The translations under genes and the position numbers were made by a program. Below are positions 33,774-42,801 of a stretch of DNA of 64,000 nucleotides, piece by piece. This stretch comes from JAGQIB01 sp041393395. GTDB taxonomy: Bacteria > ARS69. A model generated the notes under the pieces. The model saw only the letters and a list, made by a program, of their open reading frames with translations. It searched no databases and was not told the origin of the DNA. The DNA lies in assembly GCA_041393395.1 (NCBI GenBank), contig JAWKKG010000002.1, positions 1 to 64,000 of the forward strand, read 5' to 3'. Every line of letters starts with the position of its first letter. The first letter of the stretch is position 1.

Positions 33774-35486
33774 CTAGACTCCGACTCCCGAGCGCTGCGC
33801 GATCTCGATGGCTTCGCGCACGGCCGGCTCGAGATCCGGGAAGAAGTCGTTCCGCGCTTCCAGCTTTTCGAGATCCGTGATCGCGTCCGCGGCCGGCTCA
33901 CGTCCCGTGAGCAGTCGCCGTGCCGCATCGGCGCACGTGGCCACGTTTTCGGCGTGGCGCCGCAGTCGATCGGCCGCGTAGTCCGGCGCTCCGTTCGTCG
34001 TGATCAGGAACGCCCAGTCGGAGGCGCCGAGCAACAGGAACTCCCGCAGCGCGGCGAGCGCGAAGCGGCGCGCGAGATCTTCCTGCCCCGCCGTGCGGCC
34101 GAGTAGATCCCACACCTCGGACTCGGCGGCGTCGATCAGCGACCAGGTCCAGTCGACGCGCGGATTGCGCCAGACCGCGTGGCCGCCGCCCTCGCCCCAC
34201 GATCCTTCCGGCAGAGCCAGCACGTGCTCCGGCGGAAACTCCTCGTGGTGACGACCGAGCGTGGTCAACGCGATGTCCGGATCGCGTGCGAGTCGCGACA
34301 ACGCGGCCTCGATCCAGGAGACGCCCTCGAACCACCAGTGTCCGAACAGCTCCGCATCGTACGGGGCGCAGAGGATCGCGCCGTCGCCCGTGTCCGCGAG
34401 AGTGGAATGGACGAGGTGGGCGAAATGGTCCGCGTGAGTCGCGACGCGCTCGAGCGCTTGAGTCGGCGAGTACAGGGACTTCTGCGCGAGGTCGACGCCG
34501 GGCCCCGTGATCCGCCAGTAGCGATGCCCGCCCGTGTCCGACTTCTTGTGGAAATCGAGGTACTCGGGATCGCCGGGATAGCCGTGGTCGCCGCACCACA
34601 CCTGGATACCCGTGCCGGGGTCGCGCGAGAAGCACGCGCACCGCGAGGGGTCGCCGCCCGGCGCCGCGACCTGATACGAGTAGCGCGTGTCGCCCTCCGG
34701 CCGGATCGGCCGCACGAGGTCTTCCGCGCGCGCGGCGCGGCGCGCGTCGGCGAGCCGGTGGGTCCGCTCGGGGTACGAGCCGAGCGCGCGGCCCCCCGAG
34801 ACGAGCGCCGAGTCCACCACGAACCAGCGAATGCCGGCCGCCCCCACGAGCTCCTCCACTCCCGGGCGCATCCGCGCGGAACCGTCGCGCCCCCACCACG
34901 TGCCGCCCGGGCGATACCCGCACTCGGGCAGCCACATCCCCGTGGGCTCGCTGCCGAATCGACGGACGTGCGTTCGCCGCGCGAGCACCGCCTGGAGCGC
35001 GATGGACTCGTCGCGCGCGGTGAGGGGGAAGTAGAAGTGGGTCGCGCCGCACGTCGCGAGCTCGATCACTTCCTGATCCGCGAGGCGACGGAGCTCCCCG
35101 AGCAGATCCCCGCCCGAGGAATCGAGGAACCGGAGCGCGTCGCGATAGAAGTCGCGCCAGTAGGCCGCGAGCTCGGTCCGCCCGGGCTCGTCTTCCCACG
35201 TCTTGGCGGCGTCTTCTCCCGCCGTGCGCTCGCGATCCTCCAGATAGTCGCCGAGCATGGCCGTGAACTTCCCGTGCGCGAGCTGCTCCGCGAGAACGGG
35301 ACTCACGCTCAGCGTGACGCCGCCCCGCACGCCGGAAGCGGAGAGACGATCGAGCGCCCGCACCAAGGGAATCCAGGTCTCCACCGCCGCCTCGCACAGC
35401 CATTCCGCGCCGTGCGGCCACCGCCCATGACCGAGCACCCAGGGAAGATGACCGTGCAGGAAGAACGAAAAGCTCTTACGCGCCAT
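33774..35486 (-). CDS. GH57 1,4-alpha-glucan branching enzyme (DUF1957-type)
   Basis: The 570-residue protein begins FFLHGHLPWVLGHGRWPHG, the GH57 branching-enzyme opening (HxHxP). The catalytic nucleophile Glu188 is in GMWLPECGY and the acid Asp377 in CAPYDAELFGHWWFEG, matching the GH57 branching enzymes of Thermus and Thermococcus. A C-terminal helical domain (about 425-530) contains WTWSLIDAAE and ALREFLLLGASDWAF. It would introduce alpha-1,6 branches into glycogen in the cytoplasm (no signal peptide). Its start overlaps the end of the DUF3467 gene by 11 bases; no other glycogen gene is in the window. Confidence 0.9.
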   Translation of the reverse strand: MARKSFSFFLHGHLPWVLGHGRWPHGAEWLCEAAVETWIPLVRALDRLSASGVRGGVTLSVSPVLAEQLAHGKFTAMLGDYLEDRERTAGEDAAKTWEDEPGRTELAAYWRDFYRDALRFLDSSGGDLLGELRRLADQEVIELATCGATHFYFPLTARDESIALQAVLARRTHVRRFGSEPTGMWLPECGYRPGGTWWGRDGSARMRPGVEELVGAAGIRWFVVDSALVSGGRALGSYPERTHRLADARRAARAEDLVRPIRPEGDTRYSYQVAAPGGDPSRCACFSRDPGTGIQVWCGDHGYPGDPEYLDFHKKSDTGGHRYWRITGPGVDLAQKSLYSPTQALERVATHADHFAHLVHSTLADTGDGAILCAPYDAELFGHWWFEGVSWIEAALSRLARDPDIALTTLGRHHEEFPPEHVLALPEGSWGEGGGHAVWRNPRVDWTWSLIDAAESEVWDLLGRTAGQEDLARRFALAALREFLLLGASDWAFLITTNGAPDYAADRLRRHAENVATCADAARRLLTGREPAADAITDLEKLEARNDFFPDLEPAVREAIEIAQRSGVGV

Positions 35487-35832
35487 GAGCGTCGCTCGCG
35501 GCGTGAGGAGCGACCGGCGACGTGGGAGCGAACCCGATCGGCGTGTTCTCGTCGCGCCCCGGGAGCTTGATGGTCCCGTGCTTGTCCTCGAACGCGGACA
35601 AGTTCCGCTCCAGCAGCTCCTGGAAGGCCTTCGCGTGTTGCGGCGTCATCACGACACGCGCATACACCTTTCCCTTGCGGACCCCGGGCAGTGCGCGCGC
35701 GAAGTCGAGCACGAACTCGGAGGGCGAGTGGGTCACGAACATCAGGTTCGAGTACTGCCCCTCGGCGACCTCGTCCGGCAGCTCCACCTGGAACTGGGGC
35801 GCCGGTGTGCGTGGCGGCGGATTCTGGCTCAT
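35476..35832 (-). CDS. DUF3467 protein
   Basis: The 118-residue cytoplasmic protein has a core, QFQVELPDEVAEGQYSNLMF...THSPSEFVLDFARALPG and ARVVMTPQHAKAFQELLERN, that is the DUF3467 family, whose function is unknown. The N-terminal MSQNPPPRTPAP and C-terminal tail are disordered. It is upstream of and overlaps the GH57 gene, so the two are co-translated. Confidence 0.88.
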   Translation of the reverse strand: MSQNPPPRTPAPQFQVELPDEVAEGQYSNLMFVTHSPSEFVLDFARALPGVRKGKVYARVVMTPQHAKAFQELLERNLSAFEDKHGTIKLPGRDENTPIGFAPTSPVAPHAASDAHGA

Positions 35833-35904
35833 GCTTCCTCCCTCAGGCGCGGCACGATACCCGGGCGGGGCGGAACCGGCAACGCGGCTTCCCCCCGCCG
35901 ACGT

Positions 35905-37650
35905 TCATCGCAGGAGCAACACCTTGCCGGTGCCGTGGATCCCGTTGCGGACGCGAAAGAAGTACATCCCGGCCGGAACCGGCGCTCCCGCGTCGTTCGT
36001 TCCGTCCCAGCGCGCCGCGCGACCCGCGTCGACCAGCGACGACGCGTCCAGCGTGCGCACCCGGCGACCCGTCGCGTCGTGCACGGTGATGATCACGTCG
36101 TCGGGCGCGGAACCCTCGAACGTGAGCTGCAGCGACACGCCCGACAGTCGAGCGGGCAGCCACGGGTTCGGCGTGGCGTACGGGAGCGCGACCTCGATCT
36201 CCGTGTTCGTCACCGTGAAAGTCGCCGATGCCGAAGTCGCCCCCGACGAGTGCACCACGACCTCCACTCCGCTCTCCGATTCATCGAAGAGATGCGAGTT
36301 CGGCACGCTCGACTCGTCGAACACGCTCTGCGCGCCCGGCCACGGATCCGTGATCCCCGTGGTCAGTGCGAGGTCCGCGTCCTGGGGCTCCAGCGTGAGC
36401 AGGCCACCGCCGTCGGCGTAGGCGGACGCGCGATTCGTCACGCGGCCCTCGTCCACGTGGTACAGAAGCACCCCGCTCCCGGGAAGTCCCGCGTCCCACC
36501 CGGTGGGGGTGCGCATCTCGGCGAGGAAGAACTCGCCCGATCCGGGATCCCCGCTCCGCCAGTCCACGTCGCCGGGATTGGAGCGGAGCTGCACCGCGCT
36601 GCCGCCGGTCGCGATCGGTGTCAACGTTCGCGACGCGGTGATCGTCCGGCCGGGATCGGCCGCCAGCACTTCCGGCAGGTTCCAGTCCAGGTAAGCCCGG
36701 GACCACGCGGAGAACGAGCCCGGCAGCGCGCCCGGGGCCGCCGTCTCCGCGACGCCGCGCACTCGATTCCAGGTGCCGTAGTCCATGAGGTCCCATTGGC
36801 CCACGCGGTCCTCGAAGGTCTCCGTGTCGTAGAAATCCGGCAGCCCGAGGACGTGACCGAACTCGTGGCAGTAGACGCCGATCGTGGCGATCGAGTCCGC
36901 CCACAGGGGCGCCACGGTCGGGCGCACGAGCTGGAGCTCGGGGCAGGTGAAGTAGTCGGCGACGCGAGGCTGACCGGAGCCGAAGTTCCCGTCGACCACG
37001 GACCACTTGTGGGAGTTGATCGCGAAGAGATCGGTCTCCGGCGTCAGCGCGGACGAGACGGCCCACTCGTAGCCCTGACCCGAGTGGATCACGAGAAGCG
37101 CGTCCACCACGCCGTCTCCGTTCGCGTCGTAGTCGGAGAGGTCGAGGCCTCCGGTCACGGCCGCCTGCACCGCATCTTCCGTCATGCGCTGGCCGTTGTT
37201 CGGATACGGGCCGACGCCCGCGCCGTTCGTGCCGCCGGAATAGAAGGACTGGGTCTCGGGCAGCGTGACCCAGCCCCAGACGTCGCCGGTGACGGACAGC
37301 GCTCCGTCCGACAGGTCCTCGTAGAAGCGGCGGAACGTGAAGCCCGTGGTTCCGAACAGGTGGCTCTCGAAGCGCGCGGGCGCGATGCGGGCGGGGCGGT
37401 CCGGATACTGGGCGAGGATCACGAGCAGGTGGACGCTGCCGGTCGGGTCGACGGTCGCCCGGCTGGTGCCGCGTGCAATGACGGGCGGGACGGAACGCTC
37501 GGCCGGGAGGGCCGCGAGCTCGCGAAAAGGAGCCGCCACGCAATCCGGGACCCCATCTCCGGGATCCGCGATCGCTCCACGCGCCGAGCCGGGCCCGAGC
37601 CCGAGCCCCAAGAGCATCACGACGAGAGTCCTCGTGTGGCGTGCCGTCAT
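35905..37650 (-). CDS. secreted M6-family metalloprotease with FlgD-like C-terminal module
   Basis: The 581-residue protein has a signal peptide (residues 1-25). The M6 (immune inhibitor A-like) catalytic domain contains the zinc motif HEFGHVLGLPD near residue 262 and a downstream WDLMDYGTW that carries the Met-turn. A calcium-type loop DYDANGDGVVDALLV precedes it. The last ~85 residues form an FlgD/T9SS-type module (ATPNPWLPARL, VHDATGRRVRTLD, AGMYFFRVRNG, ending GKVLLLR) similar to that of the protein at 8836-10785. An extracellular protease is inferred. It lies 72 bases upstream of the DUF3467 gene on the same strand. Confidence 0.92.
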   Translation of the reverse strand: MTARHTRTLVVMLLGLGLGPGSARGAIADPGDGVPDCVAAPFRELAALPAERSVPPVIARGTSRATVDPTGSVHLLVILAQYPDRPARIAPARFESHLFGTTGFTFRRFYEDLSDGALSVTGDVWGWVTLPETQSFYSGGTNGAGVGPYPNNGQRMTEDAVQAAVTGGLDLSDYDANGDGVVDALLVIHSGQGYEWAVSSALTPETDLFAINSHKWSVVDGNFGSGQPRVADYFTCPELQLVRPTVAPLWADSIATIGVYCHEFGHVLGLPDFYDTETFEDRVGQWDLMDYGTWNRVRGVAETAAPGALPGSFSAWSRAYLDWNLPEVLAADPGRTITASRTLTPIATGGSAVQLRSNPGDVDWRSGDPGSGEFFLAEMRTPTGWDAGLPGSGVLLYHVDEGRVTNRASAYADGGGLLTLEPQDADLALTTGITDPWPGAQSVFDESSVPNSHLFDESESGVEVVVHSSGATSASATFTVTNTEIEVALPYATPNPWLPARLSGVSLQLTFEGSAPDDVIITVHDATGRRVRTLDASSLVDAGRAARWDGTNDAGAPVPAGMYFFRVRNGIHGTGKVLLLR

Positions 37651-37762
37651 CTTCCCCTCCCGTGACCGCCTGTCGTCACGATACGCCCGCGACGCGAAGG
37701 CCGCCAGGACACCTCCGGATCATCGGTCCCGGGGGCTGCGCGGCCGAGCGGGTCGGGCCGCC

Positions 37763-37792
37763 TTGACGGTACTTTCCCGCCGGTGATAGCTT
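37763..37792 (+). promoter_or_regulatory. sigma-70-like promoter of the hldA-hldC-sucCD unit
   Basis: TTGACG (37763-37768) and TAGCTT (37787-37792) are 18 bases apart, about 85 bases ahead of the hldA ATG. Confidence 0.6.
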
Positions 37793-37877
37793 GCGGGGTC
37801 TTTTGCGGCCGTTTTGCCCGTTGAAATGCCCTCGTCGGGACGTTCCCGGGATCCCCGCGGCCCTTTGGGAGACCCGC

Positions 37878-38924
37878 ATGACGCCTCCGCTCCTGAGTCC
37901 GGGCGAGTTCCGGGAGCTCGCGGCCCGGTTCGCCGAGCGTCCGATCGTCGTCCTCGGCGACGTGATGCTCGACGAGTACGTCTGGGGCGAGGCGAGCCGG
38001 ATCTCCCCCGAGGCGCCCGTCGCGATCGTCGAGGTCGAGCGGGAGACGCTCCGGCTCGGCGGCGCGGCGAACGTCGCGCGGAACATCGCGTCGCTGGGCG
38101 GCCGCGTGGAGCTGCTCGCGCTCGTGGGGGAGGACGCCCGGGCGGAGTCGCTCGCCGAGGCCCTGGAGGCGGAAGGCATCGCGGCGAACGGCCTGCTCGC
38201 GGATCCCGATCGCCCCACCACGCTGAAGACCCGCATCGTCGCCTCGCGCCAGCAGATCGTGCGCGTGGACCGCGAGAGCCGGGCTCCGTTGACCGGCAAG
38301 CTCCGCGAACGCTTCGTGGACTCGCTGATGGCGCGACTCGATACCGCCGGCGGCGTGCTCGTCTCGGACTACGGCAAGGGTGTGGTGGATCTGCCGATGA
38401 TGGAACTCGTCGCGCGGGAGGCGCGGGCGCGCGAAATCTTCGTCGCCGTGGATCCGAAGGAGTCGCACTTCTATCTGTATCGTCACGTCTCGATCGTGAC
38501 GCCGAACGTGCACGAGGCGTCGCGGGCCGCGCGACTCGAGATTCGCGGCACGAGAAACCTCGAGGAGGCAGGACGCAAGCTGCTCGCGGAGCTGGAATCG
38601 GATGCGCTGCTGATCACGCGCGGCCCCGAGGGCATGTCGCTTTTCCGCACGGATCGCGAGACCACGCACATTCCGGTGATGGCACGCGAGGTCTACGACG
38701 TCACGGGCGCCGGTGACACGGTGATCGCCACGCTCACGCTGGCGGCGGTGGCCGGCGCGTCCCTGGAGCACGCGGCGGCGCTGTCGAACGCGGCGGCGGC
38801 GGTCGTGGTGGGTGAGGTCGGGACGGCGGCGGTCACGCCGGACGAGCTGGAGATGTCCCTTTCGTTCGGATATCCGAAGCCGTCGGAGCGCGCCGGGGCT
38901 CGCGAGAGGGAGAAGGCGCGTTGA
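37878..38924 (+). CDS. hldA: D-glycero-beta-D-manno-heptose-7-phosphate kinase
   Basis: This PfkB-fold kinase of 348 residues acts in ADP-heptose synthesis for the LPS inner core. RfaE domain I features are VLGDVMLDEYVWGEASRISP, APVAIVEVE, GGAANVARNIASLG, VSDYGKG and the signature DVTGAGDTVIATLTLA. In many bacteria it is fused to the adenylyltransferase (HldE); here the two are separate genes with a TTGA overlap. ATG at 37878 was chosen because upstream codons add an unlikely basic N-terminus. Confidence 0.94.
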   Translation: MTPPLLSPGEFRELAARFAERPIVVLGDVMLDEYVWGEASRISPEAPVAIVEVERETLRLGGAANVARNIASLGGRVELLALVGEDARAESLAEALEAEGIAANGLLADPDRPTTLKTRIVASRQQIVRVDRESRAPLTGKLRERFVDSLMARLDTAGGVLVSDYGKGVVDLPMMELVAREARAREIFVAVDPKESHFYLYRHVSIVTPNVHEASRAARLEIRGTRNLEEAGRKLLAELESDALLITRGPEGMSLFRTDRETTHIPVMAREVYDVTGAGDTVIATLTLAAVAGASLEHAAALSNAAAAVVVGEVGTAAVTPDELEMSLSFGYPKPSERAGAREREKAR

Positions 38925-39445
38925 ACGCGGAGGGCTCCCCGAAGGTCGGAGCGCTCGCGGAGATCGTGGCGTGGCGGAAGGTCGCCTCGGATCACGGCGA
39001 GAAGGTCGTGCTCACGAACGGCTGCTTCGACCTGATCCACCGCGGGCACGTGGAGTTGTTGCGCGAGGCGAAGGCACAGGGTGATCGCCTCGTGGTGGCG
39101 CTGAACGACGACGACTCCGTCCATCGCCTCAAGGGGCCGACCCGGCCGCTCGTGCGCCAGGAGGATCGGGCGGAAGTCGTGGCGGCGCTGGAGATGGTGG
39201 ATCGTGTCGTCTTCTTCGGGGAGGACACGCCGGCCCGCGTGATCGAGGCGATCCGCCCCGACGTGCTGGTCAAGGGCGCGGACTACGAGCTCGGCGAGAT
39301 CGTCGGCCGGGACTTCGTGGAGAGCATCGGAGGGCGCGTTCACCGCGTGGCCCTCCGCGAAGGACGTTCCACTCGGGGCATCGTGCAGATCGTGCTGGAG
39401 AGGTTCGGCGCCCGCGCGCCGGAGGTCGGAAAGGAGAACCGATGA
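38921..39445 (+). CDS. hldC: D-beta-D-heptose 1-phosphate adenylyltransferase
   Basis: The 174-residue cytidylyltransferase-fold enzyme is the second half of RfaE/HldE. Motifs are LTNGCFDLIHRGHVELL (HxGH), GPTRPLVRQEDRAEV and LVKGADYELGEIVG. It converts heptose 1-phosphate to ADP-heptose. Its TTG start overlaps the hldA stop, and the stop overlaps the sucC ATG. Confidence 0.94.
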   Translation: MNAEGSPKVGALAEIVAWRKVASDHGEKVVLTNGCFDLIHRGHVELLREAKAQGDRLVVALNDDDSVHRLKGPTRPLVRQEDRAEVVAALEMVDRVVFFGEDTPARVIEAIRPDVLVKGADYELGEIVGRDFVESIGGRVHRVALREGRSTRGIVQIVLERFGARAPEVGKENR

Positions 39446-40602
39446 ACCTTCACGAGTACCAGGGGCGCGACCTGTTCGCCTCCTACGGCATCCCGGTCCT
39501 GCCGGGCGAAGTCGCGACCACTCCCGCGGAGGCGAAGGACGCGGCGAAGCGTCTCGGCGGGCACGTGGTGGTGAAAGCCCAGGTCCACGCCGGTGGCCGC
39601 GGCAAGGCCGGCGGCGTGAAGCTGGCGGACAACCCGGATCAGGCGGCCGACGTCGCGCAGGCGATCCTCAAGCTGAAGATCAAGGACCTTCCGGTCCGCA
39701 AGGTGCTCGTCGCGAAGGCGTCGGAGATCAAGAGCGAGGCCTACTTCGGCATCACGCTCGATCGCGCCGCGCGTCGGCCGGTGGTGATCGTGTCGGCGGC
39801 GGGCGGCGTGGATATCGAGGAGGTCGCGGCGAAGACACCGGACAAGGTGATCCGTCATCACGTGAATCCCAAGACGGGACTCACGGAGGCGGAGGCGCTC
39901 GACATCGCGGGACGGGTGTACTCGAACGCCGATCATGCGAAGCAGGCGGCGGACATCCTTCTCAAGCTCTGGAAGGTGACGAGCGAGAAGGACACGTCGC
40001 TCGTGGAGATCAACCCGCTGGTCGTGGACGGCCACGACAAGGTGCTCGCACTCGACTCGAAGGTCGTGCTGGATGACAACGGCCTGTTCCGCCACCCGGA
40101 TCTCGAGGAGCTGCGCGATCCGGACAGCGAGACGAAGTGGGAGCGGATGGCGCGCGAGATGGGACTGTCGTACGTGAAGCTCGACGGAAACGTCGGCTGC
40201 TGCGTGAACGGCGCCGGGCTCGCGATGGCCACGATGGATCTCATCAAGTACTACGGCGGCGATCCCGCGAACTTCCTCGACATCGGCGGCAGCAGCTCGC
40301 CGGAGAAGGTCCTCACGGCGATGAAGATCATCCTCGCCGACAAGAACGTGAAGTCGATCGTGTTCAACATCTTCGGCGGGATCACGCGCTGCGACGACGT
40401 CGCGCGCGGAATCGTGGAGGCCGTGAAGAAGGGCAAGATCGAGCACCCGATCGTGGTCCGGCTCACGGGCACGAACGAGGAAGAGGCGCGCAAGATCCTG
40501 GACGAATCGGACGTCGAGGTGACGCCGGCGAAGACGATGGACGAAGTCGTGCAGCTCGGCATTCGCGCCGCGCTGCGTAGCAAGATCGACAGCGTGAGCT
40601 GA
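39442..40602 (+). CDS. sucC: succinyl-CoA ligase beta subunit
   Basis: The 386-residue ATP-grasp subunit of the TCA cycle enzyme opens with MNLHEYQGRDLFASYGIPV. It has KAQVHAGGRGKAGGVKLA in the nucleotide-binding domain and the C-terminal ligase domain with NGAGLAMATMDLI and NIFGGITRCDDVARGI. It pairs with sucD 12 bases downstream. Linkage to the heptose genes is unusual but co-directional with an ATGA overlap. Confidence 0.97.
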   Translation: MNLHEYQGRDLFASYGIPVLPGEVATTPAEAKDAAKRLGGHVVVKAQVHAGGRGKAGGVKLADNPDQAADVAQAILKLKIKDLPVRKVLVAKASEIKSEAYFGITLDRAARRPVVIVSAAGGVDIEEVAAKTPDKVIRHHVNPKTGLTEAEALDIAGRVYSNADHAKQAADILLKLWKVTSEKDTSLVEINPLVVDGHDKVLALDSKVVLDDNGLFRHPDLEELRDPDSETKWERMAREMGLSYVKLDGNVGCCVNGAGLAMATMDLIKYYGGDPANFLDIGGSSSPEKVLTAMKIILADKNVKSIVFNIFGGITRCDDVARGIVEAVKKGKIEHPIVVRLTGTNEEEARKILDESDVEVTPAKTMDEVVQLGIRAALRSKIDSVS

Positions 40603-40614
40603 CGGAGGACGAGC

Positions 40615-41487
40615 ATGGGAATCCTGGTAAACAAGGACACGAAGCTGCTCGTCCAGGGCATCACCGGTCGAGACGGCTCGTTCCACACCGAGAAGATGAT
40701 CGAGTACGGCACGAACGTCGTGGGTGGTGTGACGCCGAAGAAGGGTGGCCAGCAGATCTTCGGCAAGCCGGTGTTCGACACGGTGAAGCAGGCCGTGGCG
40801 GAGACGGGCGCGAACGCGACGGTGATCTACGTTCCGCCGGCGTTCGCGGCGGGCGCCGTGATCGAGGCGATCGAGGCGGGCATCCCGTTCATCACCTGCA
40901 TCACCGAAGGCGTTCCGGTGAACGACATGGTGAACGTCTGGGCGGCGGTCGAGGGATCCGGCTCGCGCCTGCTCGGTCCGAACTGTCCGGGCGTGATCAC
41001 GCCGGGCGAGTGCAAGGTCGGCATCATGCCGGGCCACATCCACCAGCCGGGCAAGGTCGGGGTGGTGAGTCGCAGCGGCACGCTCACGTACGAGGTCGTG
41101 GATCAGCTGACGCGCGTGGGTCTCGGCCAGTCGAGCTGTGTCGGCATCGGCGGCGATCCGATCATCGGCACGAAGTTCATCGACGTGCTGGGCCTGTTCG
41201 AGAACGATCCGCAGACCGAGTACATCGTGATGATCGGCGAGATCGGCGGATCCGACGAAGAGATCGCGGCGGAGTTCATCCAGGAGAAGGTCACGAAGCC
41301 GGTCGTCTCCTTCATCGCCGGTTCGTCGGCGCCTCCCGGCCGCCGGATGGGCCACGCGGGCGCGATCGTGTCGGGCGGCAGCGGGAAGGCCGAGGACAAG
41401 GTCGAGGCGCTCACCAAGGCCGGGGTGAAGGTCGCGGTTACGCCGACCGAGATCGGCAACCTGGTCGCGAACATGGTGTCGGTATAG
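40615..41487 (+). CDS. sucD: succinyl-CoA ligase alpha subunit
   Basis: The 290-residue subunit binds CoA (QGITGRDGSFHTEKMIEYGT) and carries the phosphohistidine near residue 247 in RRMGHAGAIVSGGSG. It has the usual length and complete domains. It follows sucC by 12 bases with a ribosome site GGAGGA, and is followed by a hairpin. Confidence 0.97.
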   Translation: MGILVNKDTKLLVQGITGRDGSFHTEKMIEYGTNVVGGVTPKKGGQQIFGKPVFDTVKQAVAETGANATVIYVPPAFAAGAVIEAIEAGIPFITCITEGVPVNDMVNVWAAVEGSGSRLLGPNCPGVITPGECKVGIMPGHIHQPGKVGVVSRSGTLTYEVVDQLTRVGLGQSSCVGIGGDPIIGTKFIDVLGLFENDPQTEYIVMIGEIGGSDEEIAAEFIQEKVTKPVVSFIAGSSAPPGRRMGHAGAIVSGGSGKAEDKVEALTKAGVKVAVTPTEIGNLVANMVSV

Positions 41488-41510
41488 CTTGACCGACCGC
41501 AACGGGGCGC

Positions 41511-41532
41511 CGGGCCGGGATCTCCCGGCCCG
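41511..41532 (+). terminator. hairpin after sucD
   Basis: CGGGCCGGGA and TCCCGGCCCG form a 10-bp inverted repeat with a two-base centre, 24 bases after the sucD stop. There is no T run, so termination is likely but not certain. Confidence 0.5.
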
Positions 41533-41659
41533 CCCCCGAGGCGACAGAATAGACGGATCGAGAGGAGAGGTCTCGGATCGGCCGGCCCCCGCCGGGCACC
41601 GCAGGCCCGGAATCCCGTATTGCTCGGGCCCCCGTGGGTCGCGAGGGAAGGAGTCGAAC

Positions 41660-42088
41660 GTGGCCGTCGAGCGGACCCTGCTGATCATCAAGCCGGACGC
41701 GGTCCGGGCCGGAAACATGGGCAACATCCTCGCGATGCTGGAGGGCGAGGGGGGCTTCAAGGTCCTGGCTCTGCGGATGGAGCATCTGAACAAGGACTCG
41801 GCCGGCAAGTTCTACGCCGTCCACAAGGAGCGCCCGTTCTACGGAGAGCTCGTGGAGTTCATGACCTCGGGCCCGTGCGTGCCGATGGTCCTGGAGCGGG
41901 AGAACGCGATCCTGGGTCTCCGCGACTTCATCGGAGCCACCGACCCGGCCGAGGCCCGAGAGGGCACCGTGCGGAAGCGCTACGCCGGCAGCAAGGCGGA
42001 GAATGCCGTCCACGCGTCGGATTCCCCGGAATCGGCGGCCACGGAGATCCCGCACTTCTTCCCGGAGATGACGGCCCGCGTCGGCTGA
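41660..42088 (+). CDS. ndk: nucleoside diphosphate kinase
   Basis: The 142-residue enzyme transfers the gamma phosphate between nucleoside triphosphates. It has ERTLLIIKPDAV, the Lys/Tyr active-site region VHKERPFYGELVEFMTSGP and the catalytic His118 in NAVHASDSPESA. GTG at 41660 follows GGGAAGGAG and gives the standard N-terminus; an earlier in-frame ATG would add 57 low-complexity residues. Confidence 0.97.
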   Translation: MAVERTLLIIKPDAVRAGNMGNILAMLEGEGGFKVLALRMEHLNKDSAGKFYAVHKERPFYGELVEFMTSGPCVPMVLERENAILGLRDFIGATDPAEAREGTVRKRYAGSKAENAVHASDSPESAATEIPHFFPEMTARVG

Positions 42089-42113
42089 CCCGGCGAGGTC
42101 CGGCCCGAATCCC

Positions 42114-42150
42114 GGCCTCCGGTCGCCCCCCCAGGGGCCGGCCGGAGGCC
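42114..42150 (+). terminator. hairpin after ndk
   Basis: GGCCTCCGG (42114-42122) pairs with CCGGAGGCC (42142-42150) around a GC-rich loop, between ndk and the DUF177 gene. It is GC-rich with only a weak pyrimidine run after it. Confidence 0.45.
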
Positions 42151-42204
42151 GCGGATCTTCCCGGGGGAGCGTCGTTTCCGCCCTTTTCCACCGTCCCTTC
42201 CGGT

Positions 42205-42233
42205 TTGACACGAATGGAACCTGTCCGTAATCT
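42205..42233 (+). promoter_or_regulatory. sigma-70-like promoter overlapping the DUF177 start codon
   Basis: TTGACA (42205-42210, perfect -35) and TAATCT (42228-42233) are 17 bases apart. The predicted transcription start (about 42240) falls after the only plausible ATG (42214), which is odd. Confidence 0.5.
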
Positions 42234-42798
42234 CGTCGCCGGATCGACCCGGGTCGATCTGCGTGCGCTGCAGGAAGGCACGTATCCGCTGATTCTCGAA
42301 GAGAGCGCGGCTTCCCTCGAGATCGATCCGGCGTCGTCGCTCGCGATGACGGAGTTCCGGTTCGAAGGGGAACTCGTGTGGCTCCACGAGGATCGTCGGG
42401 TTCGTGGCTTGCTGTCCGGAACCCTGTCGTCGGTCTGCGACCGGTGTCTCGGAAAGTTCACGCGGGAGATCGGAGCCGAGGTGGAAGCCCGGATCCGGAT
42501 CCCGACGACGGCGTCGGCTCCGCCGACTTCCGTCGACCGGGGGACTCCGGAGGTGAGTCCGGAGGAATTCGTGGCGGTCGAGCCGGATCAACCGGAGCTC
42601 GATCTCGCGGAGACCTTCCGGTCCGCCGTCCTGCTCGAGGTCCCCATCAAGAACGTGTGTCGTGAAGACTGTCGCGGTCTGTGCCCGGTGTGCGGGACGA
42701 ACCGCAACGAAACGTCCTGCACCTGTGTGACGGAGAACACGGACCCGCGCTGGGATGCGCTCAAGGGACTCCGTTTCGATCCGCACCGCGAGGAATGA
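42214..42798 (+). CDS. DUF177 (YceD) protein, large-subunit rRNA accumulation
   Basis: The 194-residue protein has a core, STRVDLRALQEGTYPL, a CDRCLGKF metal-type pair near 73-76, then AVLLEVPIKNVCREDCRGLCPVCGTNRN: the YceD/DUF177 family, which is almost always found just ahead of rpmF as here. Family members are tied to 23S rRNA accumulation. The start at ATG 42214 gives 12 residues before the domain; no later start codon exists before the conserved region. It heads the rpmF-plsX-fab operon, whose close spacing suggests one transcript. Confidence 0.88.
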   Translation: MEPVRNLVAGSTRVDLRALQEGTYPLILEESAASLEIDPASSLAMTEFRFEGELVWLHEDRRVRGLLSGTLSSVCDRCLGKFTREIGAEVEARIRIPTTASAPPTSVDRGTPEVSPEEFVAVEPDQPELDLAETFRSAVLLEVPIKNVCREDCRGLCPVCGTNRNETSCTCVTENTDPRWDALKGLRFDPHREE

Positions 42799-42801
42799 AC
42801 G

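Noticed and set aside
37878..39445. A bifunctional HldE fusion
   Set aside because: A stop and new TTG start separate the kinase and adenylyltransferase; the two-gene form is known and complete, so this is not a broken fusion.
39340..41808. A minus-strand frame of about 820 codons opposite sucC-sucD
   Set aside because: Antisense shadow of conserved TCA-cycle genes with His/Arg/Asp-rich composition.
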